A DNA stretch of 29,458 nucleotides, taken from assembly GCA_937885465.1 (NCBI GenBank), contig CAKZZM010000194.1:1-29458 (forward strand), written 5' to 3'. Every line of letters starts with the position of its first letter. The stretch's first letter is position 1. The translations under genes were made by a program, and so were the position numbers. The notes under the pieces were generated by a model. The model saw nothing but the letters and a program-made list of their open reading frames with translations. It was not told the origin of the DNA and ran no database searches. Shown piece by piece: positions 14,496-23,286 of this stretch. This DNA comes from an uncultured Bacteroidales bacterium (GTDB taxonomy: Bacteria > Bacteroidota > Bacteroidia > Bacteroidales > Paludibacteraceae).

Positions 14496-15625
14496 ACCAG
14501 AATAGCATCTCTACCCACTTCCGCGCCGAGGGCGTTGTAGGTCTTGCCGTTGCGGTGTATGAATATCTGACCGTTTATTATTTGCTTTACGGATTTAACC
14601 TTAACCGCAGTGTTCTCTTCAATGGTAGATTCACCCGCAAGGCCTTCTATTATCCCGTCATCACGAACGGTTATTTTGTAGTCGCGCGTTTCCGTGATAT
14701 CATAGAGTTGACGGTGGTCGCCTTCTTGTCCCTCGCCAACATTGTTGTGGAAAATAAGGTGCATCTCTATCGTAGCACCTTCCACCACGGTGAAGTCATA
14801 TACATTGCATACCACGCCGTCAATAGTTGTGGTGGCAGGATTAGTTGTCCCCGGCCATGCGCCGAAGGCATCATTAGGATTGCCCCAGGCATACAAGTCA
14901 AACACTTCCCATGTCGTTTGGTTGCTCGCATACAGATGATAGGTCGTATAGACAGGCTCAGGAGCACCTTGCTCGTATGCACCTTGGTCGGTAACAATAA
15001 GACTATAATCGCGAGCCTCGGTGATGTCAAAAAGAACACGACGATCGCCGTCCTGTCCTTCACCTACATTGTTGTGCATAATCAGGTGCAAGTTCACAGC
15101 CCCGTCGATATCTTCAAACTCAAGAGTGGTAGATGTCGAACCCGGCCATGTGCCAAAGGCATCCTTATCGCCCCAAGCATATACATAGAAATTATCCCAA
15201 CCTGTATTGTTGGTGATTGTGAGATTATGCGTAGTAAAAACAGCGGGCTCAGCCGGGACATAGGTGTCCCACGTTGCTTCGGTGGAGTTTTGCCCGAAAG
15301 CAGTAACATAATCACCCTCGGCGGGGATAACAATGTCCCCTGTCACATTCCACGCAGCAGCCTCCGCATTCTCGGCACGCTCAAAACGAATAGTGGTATA
15401 GTCGCCTGCTGGGATAGTAAATGCATAGATATAACGGTCTGCATCTTCAATAACGCCGATAACCGATGTCTCATTGTTTAACACAGCGCGCTGTGCGGCA
15501 TTAGCATCAATCCACCAGGAAACAGCATTGGCTTTCAGATAGATTTTCTCCGTGCCGTCAAAGTTACGGGCAAATGAGAAGGTTGCCATAAGGGCAACAC
15601 ATAAAGTAAAAATAATCTTTTTCAT
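14480..15625 (-). CDS. Secreted protein with two CBM26-like starch-binding modules
   Basis: This 381-residue protein has a signal peptide ending FSFA (about residue 19) and no lipobox cysteine. An N-terminal module (about 25-125, AVSWWIDANAAQRAV) is shared with the 1116-residue protein. Two CBM26-like modules follow: GWDNFYVYAWGD...WPG with LIMHNNVGEGQDGDRR, and TWEVFDLYAWGN...WPG with LIFHNNVGEGQEGDHRQ. Aromatic Trp and Tyr residues in these motifs are the likely sugar platforms. The tail NGQIFIHRNGKTYNALG matches the end of the 1116-residue protein, but eleven or so extra residues after GAEV (ending VETSR) are encoded by a family B hairpin. The gene lies 24 bases after the GH13 gene. Role: starch binding, probably extracellular or on the cell surface. 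No enzyme domain is visible. Confidence 0.87.
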   Translation of the reverse strand: MKKIIFTLCVALMATFSFARNFDGTEKIYLKANAVSWWIDANAAQRAVLNNETSVIGVIEDADRYIYAFTIPAGDYTTIRFERAENAEAAAWNVTGDIVIPAEGDYVTAFGQNSTEATWDTYVPAEPAVFTTHNLTITNNTGWDNFYVYAWGDKDAFGTWPGSTSTTLEFEDIDGAVNLHLIMHNNVGEGQDGDRRVLFDITEARDYSLIVTDQGAYEQGAPEPVYTTYHLYASNQTTWEVFDLYAWGNPNDAFGAWPGTTNPATTTIDGVVCNVYDFTVVEGATIEMHLIFHNNVGEGQEGDHRQLYDITETRDYKITVRDDGIIEGLAGESTIEENTAVKVKSVKQIINGQIFIHRNGKTYNALGAEVGRDAILVETSR

Positions 15626-15649
15626 AGTGATTTGTGTATTAAAGGTTAA

Positions 15650-17017
15650 TTAATGTTTATATATCCTATATTCATAGGGAGCGAGTGTGGTTGTGGTTCC
15701 GAGGGTGAGGGTATCGCCGGAAAGGAGATCGGCGATTGTCTGCTCCTGGTATTTCATAGGCAGTTTGACCTCCTGCTCTTTGTCGGAACTATTGCAGATG
15801 ACAATCATCGACTCCTTCTCATCGTCATAATCGACATAGGGCACTTTTCGGTTGAGCGTGCCGGTTGTTTGTGTGGCTCCGCGCAGATACTCGGTATCCA
15901 AATAGACCTTGAGCAGATTAGTCATTTGCGCTTGATAGCTACCCATTTGTGACTTGTCCTTCGGGAAATCCATGAGATTGTATTGGAAGAAATCAATCCG
16001 CTCCACTGTCCCTAACTCCTGCGAGGAATAGAACATCGGCACACCGCCCATGAAGATGGTTAGGCAGAAAGCGGACAGTTCGCCCTCAGGCGTGCGGTAA
16101 CGTGTTTTGAGGGAGACATCGGCATCCTTGTCCTCTCCTGATGAGACATCATGGTTGGTGACATAGCGCATGCGTTCCTTGCCTTTCGGCGTAGCGTTGT
16201 ACTCCGAGGTGTGCGCCGCCGTCAAGCCGGCGAAGGTGCCTTTATTACTATACAATCCGGAAATACCGCCCAGAAAATCCCAACTATAAAGGAGATCAAA
16301 CCCGATGGTGTAATGGCGTGTATCGGTTGTTTCCGCCAACATGATTGCATCACTTTTGCGGTTTCGTATCTCCGTGACAACCGACTCCCAGAATGTCAAA
16401 GGCACTCCTTCAGCATAGTCACAACGGAAACCGTCTATATCGGCTTCATCCATCCAATAGAGCATGGCAGCCTGCATGGTGTCACGCACAGCAGCAATAT
16501 TATAATTGAGGAACGTGACATCTTTCCAGTACTGTTCGGAACCGGTGGACGGTCCTTCGTACCACTCGGGGTGGTTCAGATACCAAGCATTATCCCACGA
16601 GGTATGGTTGGCAATCCAGTCAAGCATGACCCGCATGCCTAATGAGTGGGCTTTGTTGACCAGACTTCTGAGATCCGCCATTGTACCGAAAGCAGGGTTG
16701 ATAGCAGTGAAATCCTTGATACAATAGGGTGATCCAATAGAGGTGCTATCTTCACCGATAGGATAGATTGGCATGAGCCAGAGTACATTCACTCCCATCT
16801 CTTGGAGGACGGGCAGGTAGTTCTCGATAGCCGCAAAAGCGTTCTCTTGGGCAAAGAGGCGTTCGTTGCATTCGTAGATAATCATCGTATTGGCATCTTT
16901 CACCTCCGCTTTCTCCGGTTCGGGAGGAAGGACGCTATACTCCGGCCGGCAAGAGGTTAGCAGAACGATTGCGACCGTAAACAGTATAAGAATGCTTAAA
17001 AATTTATTTGCTTTCAT
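15650..17017 (-). CDS. GH13 alpha-amylase lipoprotein (SusG-like)
   Basis: This 455-residue protein has a lipoprotein signal peptide (LLTSC, lipid-modified Cys near residue 23) and a GH13 TIM-barrel catalytic domain. The conserved regions are visible: MLDWIANHTS (region I), GFRCDYAEG with nucleophile Asp200 (region II), MLAETTD with acid/base Glu229 (region III) and YVTNHDV with stabilising Asp290 (region IV). All three catalytic residues are present. No separate CBM is attached, unlike Bacteroides SusG, so starch binding would be left to the neighbouring CBM proteins. It should hydrolyse alpha-1,4-glucan at the outer membrane surface, releasing oligosaccharides for SusC/D. The start lies three bases after the SusE-like gene's stop, indicating one transcript. 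Confidence 0.93.
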   Translation of the reverse strand: MKANKFLSILILFTVAIVLLTSCRPEYSVLPPEPEKAEVKDANTMIIYECNERLFAQENAFAAIENYLPVLQEMGVNVLWLMPIYPIGEDSTSIGSPYCIKDFTAINPAFGTMADLRSLVNKAHSLGMRVMLDWIANHTSWDNAWYLNHPEWYEGPSTGSEQYWKDVTFLNYNIAAVRDTMQAAMLYWMDEADIDGFRCDYAEGVPLTFWESVVTEIRNRKSDAIMLAETTDTRHYTIGFDLLYSWDFLGGISGLYSNKGTFAGLTAAHTSEYNATPKGKERMRYVTNHDVSSGEDKDADVSLKTRYRTPEGELSAFCLTIFMGGVPMFYSSQELGTVERIDFFQYNLMDFPKDKSQMGSYQAQMTNLLKVYLDTEYLRGATQTTGTLNRKVPYVDYDDEKESMIVICNSSDKEQEVKLPMKYQEQTIADLLSGDTLTLGTTTTLAPYEYRIYKH

Positions 17018-17020
17018 AGT

Positions 17021-18541
17021 TTACTCCTTTCTTGGCAAATTAGCTACTACAGATAATTCAGAAACACCCTCATTGGCGATTTTGAGATAATATACATTCT
17101 CTTGCTCCTTGACGTTAATGTCATAGAGCACACGCCAATCTCCGGCTTCCCCTTCACCGAGGCCGTTGTTGTTGAAAATCAGATGGAACTCATCTCCTAC
17201 GAAGCCTGTGATTTGCGTATGATAGAGTCGGAGTCCGAGGATAACGGTAGAATCCATTTCAACGAAAGATTTGCCGGGCCATTTGCCGATGGCCTCGCTC
17301 TCGCCCCATGCATAAACATAGAGAGACGACAAGGAGTTTGTTGCATCATAGAGCCATAAATCCACGGACGCAGAGTCTTTAGGTTGTATTACCGGTTCGA
17401 ACCACTCCACATCGCCCGGGTTCTCAGGATCGGTAATCGGTTTTGCTGTCTTGCCTGAAATATAGACATACTGTTCTCCACTTAATGTAACCGGTCCGTA
17501 AGCGTTAAGTTGTGTCTTTTCATCGCCTTTATTGGACAAGATCATGGTTTCCACAAGTCCTTCGTTCGCTTCTCCCAAATCAAAATAGAGATAGGTATAA
17601 CGCCCTATTTTTTCCGTCCCGGTAACTTCCAACCCTGGCCAGTCGCCGAACAGAGGTGTCCCCGAGGCATTCCACATATGGAGTCTGGTATTCATCCCCC
17701 AGTCGAGTCCGTCTAATACATAGAGTACCGGTCCGTCGTGGTTCAGCTTGCCGTCGAACCGCAAAGGCTCTACCTTTCCGTCTTTGGTGAGATGCAGATA
17801 AAGGGTGTCTTCGCCGAGGGTGACAGGTCCGTAGTCCTTGAGCTGGGTGGTATTATCGCCATTGTCATTGAAAATAAGCATCGCCTCTAATCCTTCATTC
17901 AGTTCACCCATATCGAAATAGTCCAATTCGATACCATTGACCGTCTCTTTGCCTCGAGAAACCATCCCCGGCCATGCACCGGCAAGCGGGCTTGTACCTT
18001 GGTAAGCATAAAGGCATAGTTTCTTAAAACCTGTTTCGTCTAACACATAGACAACCGGTCCGTCGTGCTGGATTTTCCCCGTTTGGAAATATGCCGCCCA
18101 TCGGAGAGCCGATACATTATTGGATGTACCAAGCGAGGCATTGAGTATATGGGTTACAGGCTTGCCGTTGATGTCACGTTCGCCGCCCATTCGCCGGCTG
18201 GCAAACGAAAAACCGTCAGCAAGTGTTTTTCCGTTCTCGAAATCTTCAGGGAAAAGATAGATACCCCATTTTTTGTCGGAAGCCGGAGCTTTTTCCATCT
18301 GCCATTTGACTTGTCCGATTATTGAGTCCTCATCCAGACCGTTGAACGCTCCGAAGATATATATCTCTTCATCAGCCGGAGTACCAACCGGAGCTATGAG
18401 TTCTATCAAGATAGCATTTGACTTGATTTCAAACTGCGTTTCCTCATGTTCAAACTCCAAATCCCGAGGCTGGCAGCCAAAGAAGGTACAAAGGGACAAT
18501 GTACAAAGTACAAAGGCCACTATTTTATATATTGCTTTCAT
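17021..18541 (-). CDS. SusE/SusF-like outer-membrane starch-binding lipoprotein
   Basis: This 506-residue protein occupies the SusE position, directly after SusD. The signal peptide MKAIYKIVAFVLCTLSLC continues to a lipobox FFGC (Cys about 23). An N-terminal SusE-type domain (about 30-155) precedes three tandem starch-binding modules (about 160-265, 270-375, 385-500). Their marks are YAYQGTSPLAGAWPG, HMWNASGTPLFGDWPG and YVYAWGESEAIGKWPG, with FNDNGDNTTQ, LSNKGDEKTQ and FNNNGLGEGEAGDWR. Modules 1 and 2 each start with HDGP-V-YVLD and are clear duplicates; module 3 resembles those in the two CBM proteins downstream. The hydrophobic core of the signal peptide (VLCTLSLCTF) is encoded by a GTAC-family repeat nearly identical to that in susD. 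It should bind starch at the cell surface. Confidence 0.88.
   Translation of the reverse strand: MKAIYKIVAFVLCTLSLCTFFGCQPRDLEFEHEETQFEIKSNAILIELIAPVGTPADEEIYIFGAFNGLDEDSIIGQVKWQMEKAPASDKKWGIYLFPEDFENGKTLADGFSFASRRMGGERDINGKPVTHILNASLGTSNNVSALRWAAYFQTGKIQHDGPVVYVLDETGFKKLCLYAYQGTSPLAGAWPGMVSRGKETVNGIELDYFDMGELNEGLEAMLIFNDNGDNTTQLKDYGPVTLGEDTLYLHLTKDGKVEPLRFDGKLNHDGPVLYVLDGLDWGMNTRLHMWNASGTPLFGDWPGLEVTGTEKIGRYTYLYFDLGEANEGLVETMILSNKGDEKTQLNAYGPVTLSGEQYVYISGKTAKPITDPENPGDVEWFEPVIQPKDSASVDLWLYDATNSLSSLYVYAWGESEAIGKWPGKSFVEMDSTVILGLRLYHTQITGFVGDEFHLIFNNNGLGEGEAGDWRVLYDINVKEQENVYYLKIANEGVSELSVVANLPRKE
18486..18516. repeat. GTAC-family repeat encoding the SusE-like signal peptide core
   Basis: The + strand begins GTACAAAGGGACAATGTACA at 18486. 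The first 28 bases match the repeat in the susD signal peptide (20304-20330) except for one base in the overlap, and the unit matches the flavoprotein copy at 26 of 31 positions. Read on the minus strand it encodes the hydrophobic helix of the signal peptide. Confidence 0.85.
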
Positions 18542-18556
18542 AATTCGTATTCGTAA

Positions 18557-20350
18557 TTAATAATTCGGGTTTTGTTTCAGCCCCGGGTTGACAGATAGAG
18601 CAGACGCCGGGAGCGGGAACCACTCATATTTGCGGTCACGCTTGGCCGGATAAGCCACGCCGTCATCGGTAGCACGGCCGAAGAACCACCACTGGCCCTG
18701 TGTGAACTGGTCGAACCGGCGCAGGTCGGTACGGCGTCGGCGTCCCTCGCAGAGGAATTCCTGTCCCCACTGATCCAACATCCAAATCATGTCCATAGTA
18801 GAGATGCGTCCGTAATTCTTGGCGTCCGCTTCGTTATTGAAATAACGTCTGCGGACCTGGAAGACCATATCTTCCGCGCCAGCCGCATCGCCTTCACGCA
18901 TTTTGCACTCAGCGAGCGTGTAATAGACCTCCGCCCAGCGGAACTCTACATCGTCAATATCCTGAAAATCCTTGCCTTCACTCTCCGGATAAATAGGATA
19001 ACGAACGAGACGCACGCCGGAGTTGGTTTCTCCCCACCGCGGTGACATCACCGGTTCCAGTGCTCTGCCGATAGTCGTTGCGCCCGGGAACTGACCTACC
19101 TGATCGGTATAGTAGAGTTCCATTCCATCACGATCGGCATCGGCTTTGAGCACCTCACCCGTTCCCCACTTTGCGCGCTGCAAGCCGCGGAGGAAGATAC
19201 CACTATAATTACCATTTTCCCATTTATAGTTTCCCTTGCGGATATCATAGTCGGAGAATCGCTCATACACAGCCCCCAAACGGTCGTTATAGGGAGGGTC
19301 GAGGAAACACTTGGCGCCTTCGGAATAGCCATAAGTCGGGTTTACTGTTCCGGAGTTGTCATAAGACGGAGCCAAGCAGCAACAGTTCCATGCACTTTGT
19401 GTACTGCTAAAATCGAAATACTTGTCGTATGTGTATGCCAAGAACGGCATGTCGCGCATCCATCCGGCGTTGAGCTGACCATTCTCCATGACAAATGCCA
19501 TAACAACTTCGGGGCAGGTGGTGTTGGTGACATGATAGATGTCGCGGTAGTCGGATGCCAGATCGTAGGTACCGTAATCTCCTTTGAGCAAATCCTCTGC
19601 CAGCGTAGCACACTCGGAGAAGCGCGGCGTACCGGTGAAGACCTCTGAATTAAGCAACATCCTCATCTTGATCATTCGATTCACCGCTTGGTTCATACGA
19701 TTACGGGTCGCATTGGAGCCATCCTCTTTAGGCAGTGCGGCATAGGTAGCGTCTAATTCCGAGCAAATGAAGTCATAGACTTTGATACATCCCTGCTGAA
19801 AATCCTCGTCCGCCGATCCGGGAATAGAGCCGTCGTCCTGCGTATAAAGAGGAATGGCACCGCCCCATATTTCAAAGCAGTTGTAGTACGCCCAAGCGCG
19901 GAGAGTCCTCACCTCGGCGATATAGGATTGCAGTTTCTCGTCCGTCATGTTCAGATTAGAGGCATCCAATGTACTAAGGTCAGAGATAAGGGTATTGCAT
20001 AGACCAATCGTACTCCACGCCGTCTCCCATGTGGTGCGGATGATCTTGGATTCCGCAGTCCATGTCTGCGTGGAAAGCACCGTTTTCTCTCCCTCGTCAT
20101 ATCCCCACAGACCGCCATTCCATACACGCCAGACAATCTGGTCCGCGCTGAACTCATTGAGGTACCAGAAATTCTCTAAATAACTCATTGCTGCATTTCC
20201 ATATATGGCGGCAACGGCTCCCTTCACTGCCGCTTCATTCCTATAAAATTCAGAAGCTTCAATGCGGTCATAGACCTGCTCGTTCATCTCGCAGGCTACC
20301 AATGTACAAAGGGACAAGGTACAAAGTACAATTTTATATATCGTTCTCAT
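18557..20350 (-). CDS. susD: SusD/RagB-like outer-membrane sugar-binding lipoprotein
   Basis: This 597-residue SusD homologue has a lipoprotein signal peptide (MRTIYKIVLCTLSLCTLVAC, Cys20) and the family's N-terminal segment (YRNEAAVKGAVAAIYGNAAM). TPR-like helices with EVRTLRAWAYYNCFEIWGGAIPLY (about residues 145-168, split across the family's signature) follow. The C-terminal region ends with WAEVYYTLAECKMREGDAAGAED, QWGQEFLCEGRRRRTDLRRF and WFPLPASALSVNPGLKQNPNY, all diagnostic. It caps the SusC barrel and hands oligosaccharides to it. The start is two bases after the SusC stop. As in the SusE-like gene, the signal peptide's hydrophobic core is encoded by a GTAC-family repeat. Confidence 0.95.
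   Translation of the reverse strand: MRTIYKIVLCTLSLCTLVACEMNEQVYDRIEASEFYRNEAAVKGAVAAIYGNAAMSYLENFWYLNEFSADQIVWRVWNGGLWGYDEGEKTVLSTQTWTAESKIIRTTWETAWSTIGLCNTLISDLSTLDASNLNMTDEKLQSYIAEVRTLRAWAYYNCFEIWGGAIPLYTQDDGSIPGSADEDFQQGCIKVYDFICSELDATYAALPKEDGSNATRNRMNQAVNRMIKMRMLLNSEVFTGTPRFSECATLAEDLLKGDYGTYDLASDYRDIYHVTNTTCPEVVMAFVMENGQLNAGWMRDMPFLAYTYDKYFDFSSTQSAWNCCCLAPSYDNSGTVNPTYGYSEGAKCFLDPPYNDRLGAVYERFSDYDIRKGNYKWENGNYSGIFLRGLQRAKWGTGEVLKADADRDGMELYYTDQVGQFPGATTIGRALEPVMSPRWGETNSGVRLVRYPIYPESEGKDFQDIDDVEFRWAEVYYTLAECKMREGDAAGAEDMVFQVRRRYFNNEADAKNYGRISTMDMIWMLDQWGQEFLCEGRRRRTDLRRFDQFTQGQWWFFGRATDDGVAYPAKRDRKYEWFPLPASALSVNPGLKQNPNY
20304..20330. repeat. GTAC-family repeat encoding the SusD signal peptide core
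   Basis: The + strand GTACAAAGGGACAAGGTACA begins at 20304 and continues AAGTACA. It differs from the copy in the SusE-like gene by one base over the 27 shared bases. Read on the minus strand it encodes VLCTLSLCT. Confidence 0.85.
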
Positions 20351-20352
20351 AA

Positions 20353-23271
20353 TTAATGCAGATTAAGGGTTACACCTAAACATAACTGGGCAGCGGTCGG
20401 ATAGGCAGAAGAGCTATCCACACCCGGCGTAATTCCCGTAACGGCTACGATAGACGGGTCATTACCGCTGTAAGCGGTCATCGTCACAATATTCTTAGCC
20501 GTCAGATAGAGACGCAGGCCATCCACCAGTTTTTCTTTCCATTTGAAAGTATAGCCGAGGGTGATGTTATCCAGCTTGAAATAGTCTCCGCGCTCCAGAA
20601 AATAACTGCTGATCACGCCGCCACCCGTCTTGACGTACTTATCCGTCGTATAAGCGGTGCGAAGCACGTTGTCACTTCCGCTGCCGGAAAGCCCCATGCC
20701 GTACTTGCGCATGTTGAAAATATCATAATCGAACGCACCCGTGAAAAGCACCGACAGGTCGAAATCGTAGAACTCAAAATGGTTGGTCCAACTCAATGTA
20801 TGTTTCGGCGCACCGTTACCAATATAGCGTTTCCATGAAGCATCAGCACTTCCCACCGGTTGTGCGTTGCCGTCATTATCCAGAACAAGCATATTGCCGT
20901 TGGCGTCAATGCCGGCGAACTGATAGCCATAAAATTGACCTATCTCACCACCTTCTTCCACGCGGAAGAAATACTCCGATGTACCCACACCCGGTTTCTG
21001 GTAGAGTTCCAAATATGAAGCCTGATAGACATCATTTGATAGTTTGGTGAGGTACGTGCGGCCGTAAGCGTAGTTAATTCCCATATTCCAACTGAACTGC
21101 TTTCCTGTGAATATGTCTCCGTTAAGGCTCACTTCCACACCGCGGTTGGTGGTTGTACCAACGTTCACAAGGATAGAAGAATGTACATAAGGCGGCTGGG
21201 GAGCGGTATAGTTATAGAGCAAATCCGGTGAACGACGGATATAATACTCTATACTACCTCTCAAACGATTCCATAAATCGAAATCTACACCGATATTATA
21301 ACTCTCCGACTTCTCCCAACTGAGAATCGGGTTAGCATTCTTATCCGGCGCAAAACCAACCACCCACTCACCGTCCATGAAATACTGATAGTGGGCAGCA
21401 TAGGTAGCTAACGACTGATAGCTGTCACCGGGTTCACGACCGGTCACACCGTACGAGAAACGCGGTTTGAGGCTTTTCAGTATATCTTTTGTCGGTTCCA
21501 TAAACTCCGCCGAGCACATCTCCCATGCAATAGATGCCGATGGGAAATTACCCCAACGGCTCTTGACACCGAACTTCGTACTTGCCTCACGACGAATAGA
21601 TGCAGAGACAAAGAGCATGTCGTGCCAGTTGTAGTTCACACGCCCGAAGAAGCCGAAGAGCGAGTTCTCTGTCTTACTCGTCCACATGGATGCCAGTCCG
21701 TCCGGCAGCCATGTACCCGAACCAAGGCTATGCCAAAGGGTATTGTCAAAGGTAAAATCGCGGTTCTCTGCACCTAACTGCTCCCAGTCATGACGTTCCC
21801 AAGAGGTACCGAAAACGAATTTTAGAGAGTGGTCATCCATTTGGAAATCATAATTGAGCAACCAGTCTAAGTGGTGGGTCTGGTTCTTCTGGTAATTGAC
21901 ATTCGCACGACCTTTATAACCGCCCCAATAACTCTCGTTGGACTTGGATGAAGCGTATGTATTGCCCTTCAAGTCATTGTAATCCAGAGAGTAAGCAACA
22001 GATGTATTGAGGTTATGATTCTCGTTGGAATAGAGTTTAAGTTTCAGCCCTACGTTTGCCAGCAGATAGAGTCTCTGCCCGTTTGAGGTTGTTTCTTTAA
22101 GCCTTGTCACAGGATTCACAGCTCCTGTTACGCCCGTAGGCTGGTAATAACTGCCGTCCTCATTATACACCGGCATAGTAGGGTTCATACTTAATGCATT
22201 ATCCACCTGTCCGTTATCGCCCCAGGTCTCATTGACGCGACGGCCGGCGAGAGAAGCAGAGATTGTCAGATAGTCCTTCAGCACCTTCTGCTCCATAGCA
22301 AACCGTCCGCCGTACTCACGACGCGCAGAAACGATATCCAAACCATTCGCATCTTTGTAGTTCAGCGAAGCACTGTAGCTGCCGCCTTTCACAGAGGTGG
22401 CGATATTGATATATTGGTTGATATCATACGCCGCAGGACGTGTGATCTCGGAATACCAGTCGGTGTTATACCCATAGTCGGTACCACGGCGCGAACGACG
22501 GAACTCATCCGCACTCAGTACCGCCATGTGCGGTTTGGCAACGTTGGCTCCGAAATAAGAATCGTAGGTGACAGCGATGCGTCCTTGTTCCGATGAGCCT
22601 TTCTTAGTGGTAACGAGTACAACACCATTAGCACCACGAGTACCATAGATCGCCGCAGAAGCCGCATCTTTAAGCACCGTGATGGATTCGATATCTTGCG
22701 AACTGAGATTTCGTATATCACCACCGGCTATTCCGTCTATCACATAGAGCGGTTCGTTGCTACCGGAGAGTGAACCGGCACCACGGATTTGCAGTGATGA
22801 CGAAGCGTTCGGGTCAGCGGCAGAGGTACTGTTGACCGTCAGACCGGCAACCTGACCGTTGAGCATTTCCATCGGGCTGTTCATCGGACCCTTGACAAAA
22901 TTCTTGCTATCCACCTGTACAATGGAGCTGGATACCTCTTTCTTGCTCAGACTGCCATAGCCGATGACTACAACTTCTTCCAACTGCTCGCTATCTTCCA
23001 GCATGGCCACACGCATGTTTTGCGCGGCAGGAAGGGTTTGAGACTTGTAACCCATGTAGGAGAATTCCAGCATTGCTCCCTCGGCACATGTGATTTCAAA
23101 GTTACCGTCAAAATCGGTAATCGTTCCGTTGGTCGTACCCTGTACCAAAACGGAGGCACCAATCAACGATTCTCCGCTTTGGTCGGTAACAATACCTCGG
23201 AAAGTGTGCGTCTGAGCGCTCACTATCGCAGTTAGGCATAGAAGCGGAATGATAAGAATCTTTCGTTTCAT
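20353..23271 (-). CDS. susC: SusC/RagA-like TonB-dependent outer-membrane transporter
   Basis: This 972-residue transporter has a signal peptide (about 1-19, ending VSA). A carboxypeptidase-regulatory-like domain follows (about 23-100, FRGIVTDQSGESLIGASVLV, DGNFEI). Next are a TonB box region (EEVVVIGYGSLSKKEVSSSI, about 98-117), the plug domain with NEPLYVIDGIAGGDIRNL and the SusC signature AAIYGTRGANGVVLVTTKKG (about 205-225), and a long barrel ending in the short aromatic-type strand LCLGVTLNLH. Length is normal for SusC of starch loci. It forms the import pore with SusD, powered by TonB. It lies 15 bases after GH97 and 2 bases before SusD. Confidence 0.96.
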   Translation of the reverse strand: MKRKILIIPLLCLTAIVSAQTHTFRGIVTDQSGESLIGASVLVQGTTNGTITDFDGNFEITCAEGAMLEFSYMGYKSQTLPAAQNMRVAMLEDSEQLEEVVVIGYGSLSKKEVSSSIVQVDSKNFVKGPMNSPMEMLNGQVAGLTVNSTSAADPNASSSLQIRGAGSLSGSNEPLYVIDGIAGGDIRNLSSQDIESITVLKDAASAAIYGTRGANGVVLVTTKKGSSEQGRIAVTYDSYFGANVAKPHMAVLSADEFRRSRRGTDYGYNTDWYSEITRPAAYDINQYINIATSVKGGSYSASLNYKDANGLDIVSARREYGGRFAMEQKVLKDYLTISASLAGRRVNETWGDNGQVDNALSMNPTMPVYNEDGSYYQPTGVTGAVNPVTRLKETTSNGQRLYLLANVGLKLKLYSNENHNLNTSVAYSLDYNDLKGNTYASSKSNESYWGGYKGRANVNYQKNQTHHLDWLLNYDFQMDDHSLKFVFGTSWERHDWEQLGAENRDFTFDNTLWHSLGSGTWLPDGLASMWTSKTENSLFGFFGRVNYNWHDMLFVSASIRREASTKFGVKSRWGNFPSASIAWEMCSAEFMEPTKDILKSLKPRFSYGVTGREPGDSYQSLATYAAHYQYFMDGEWVVGFAPDKNANPILSWEKSESYNIGVDFDLWNRLRGSIEYYIRRSPDLLYNYTAPQPPYVHSSILVNVGTTTNRGVEVSLNGDIFTGKQFSWNMGINYAYGRTYLTKLSNDVYQASYLELYQKPGVGTSEYFFRVEEGGEIGQFYGYQFAGIDANGNMLVLDNDGNAQPVGSADASWKRYIGNGAPKHTLSWTNHFEFYDFDLSVLFTGAFDYDIFNMRKYGMGLSGSGSDNVLRTAYTTDKYVKTGGGVISSYFLERGDYFKLDNITLGYTFKWKEKLVDGLRLYLTAKNIVTMTAYSGNDPSIVAVTGITPGVDSSSAYPTAAQLCLGVTLNLH

Positions 23272-23286
23272 AGTATATATTGTTGG

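Noticed and set aside
14441..15481. 346-codon open frame on the + strand opposite the 381-residue CBM gene
   Set aside because: The minus strand encodes a coherent secreted protein with signal peptide and repeated CBM modules; the + frame has no recognisable family and is a shadow.
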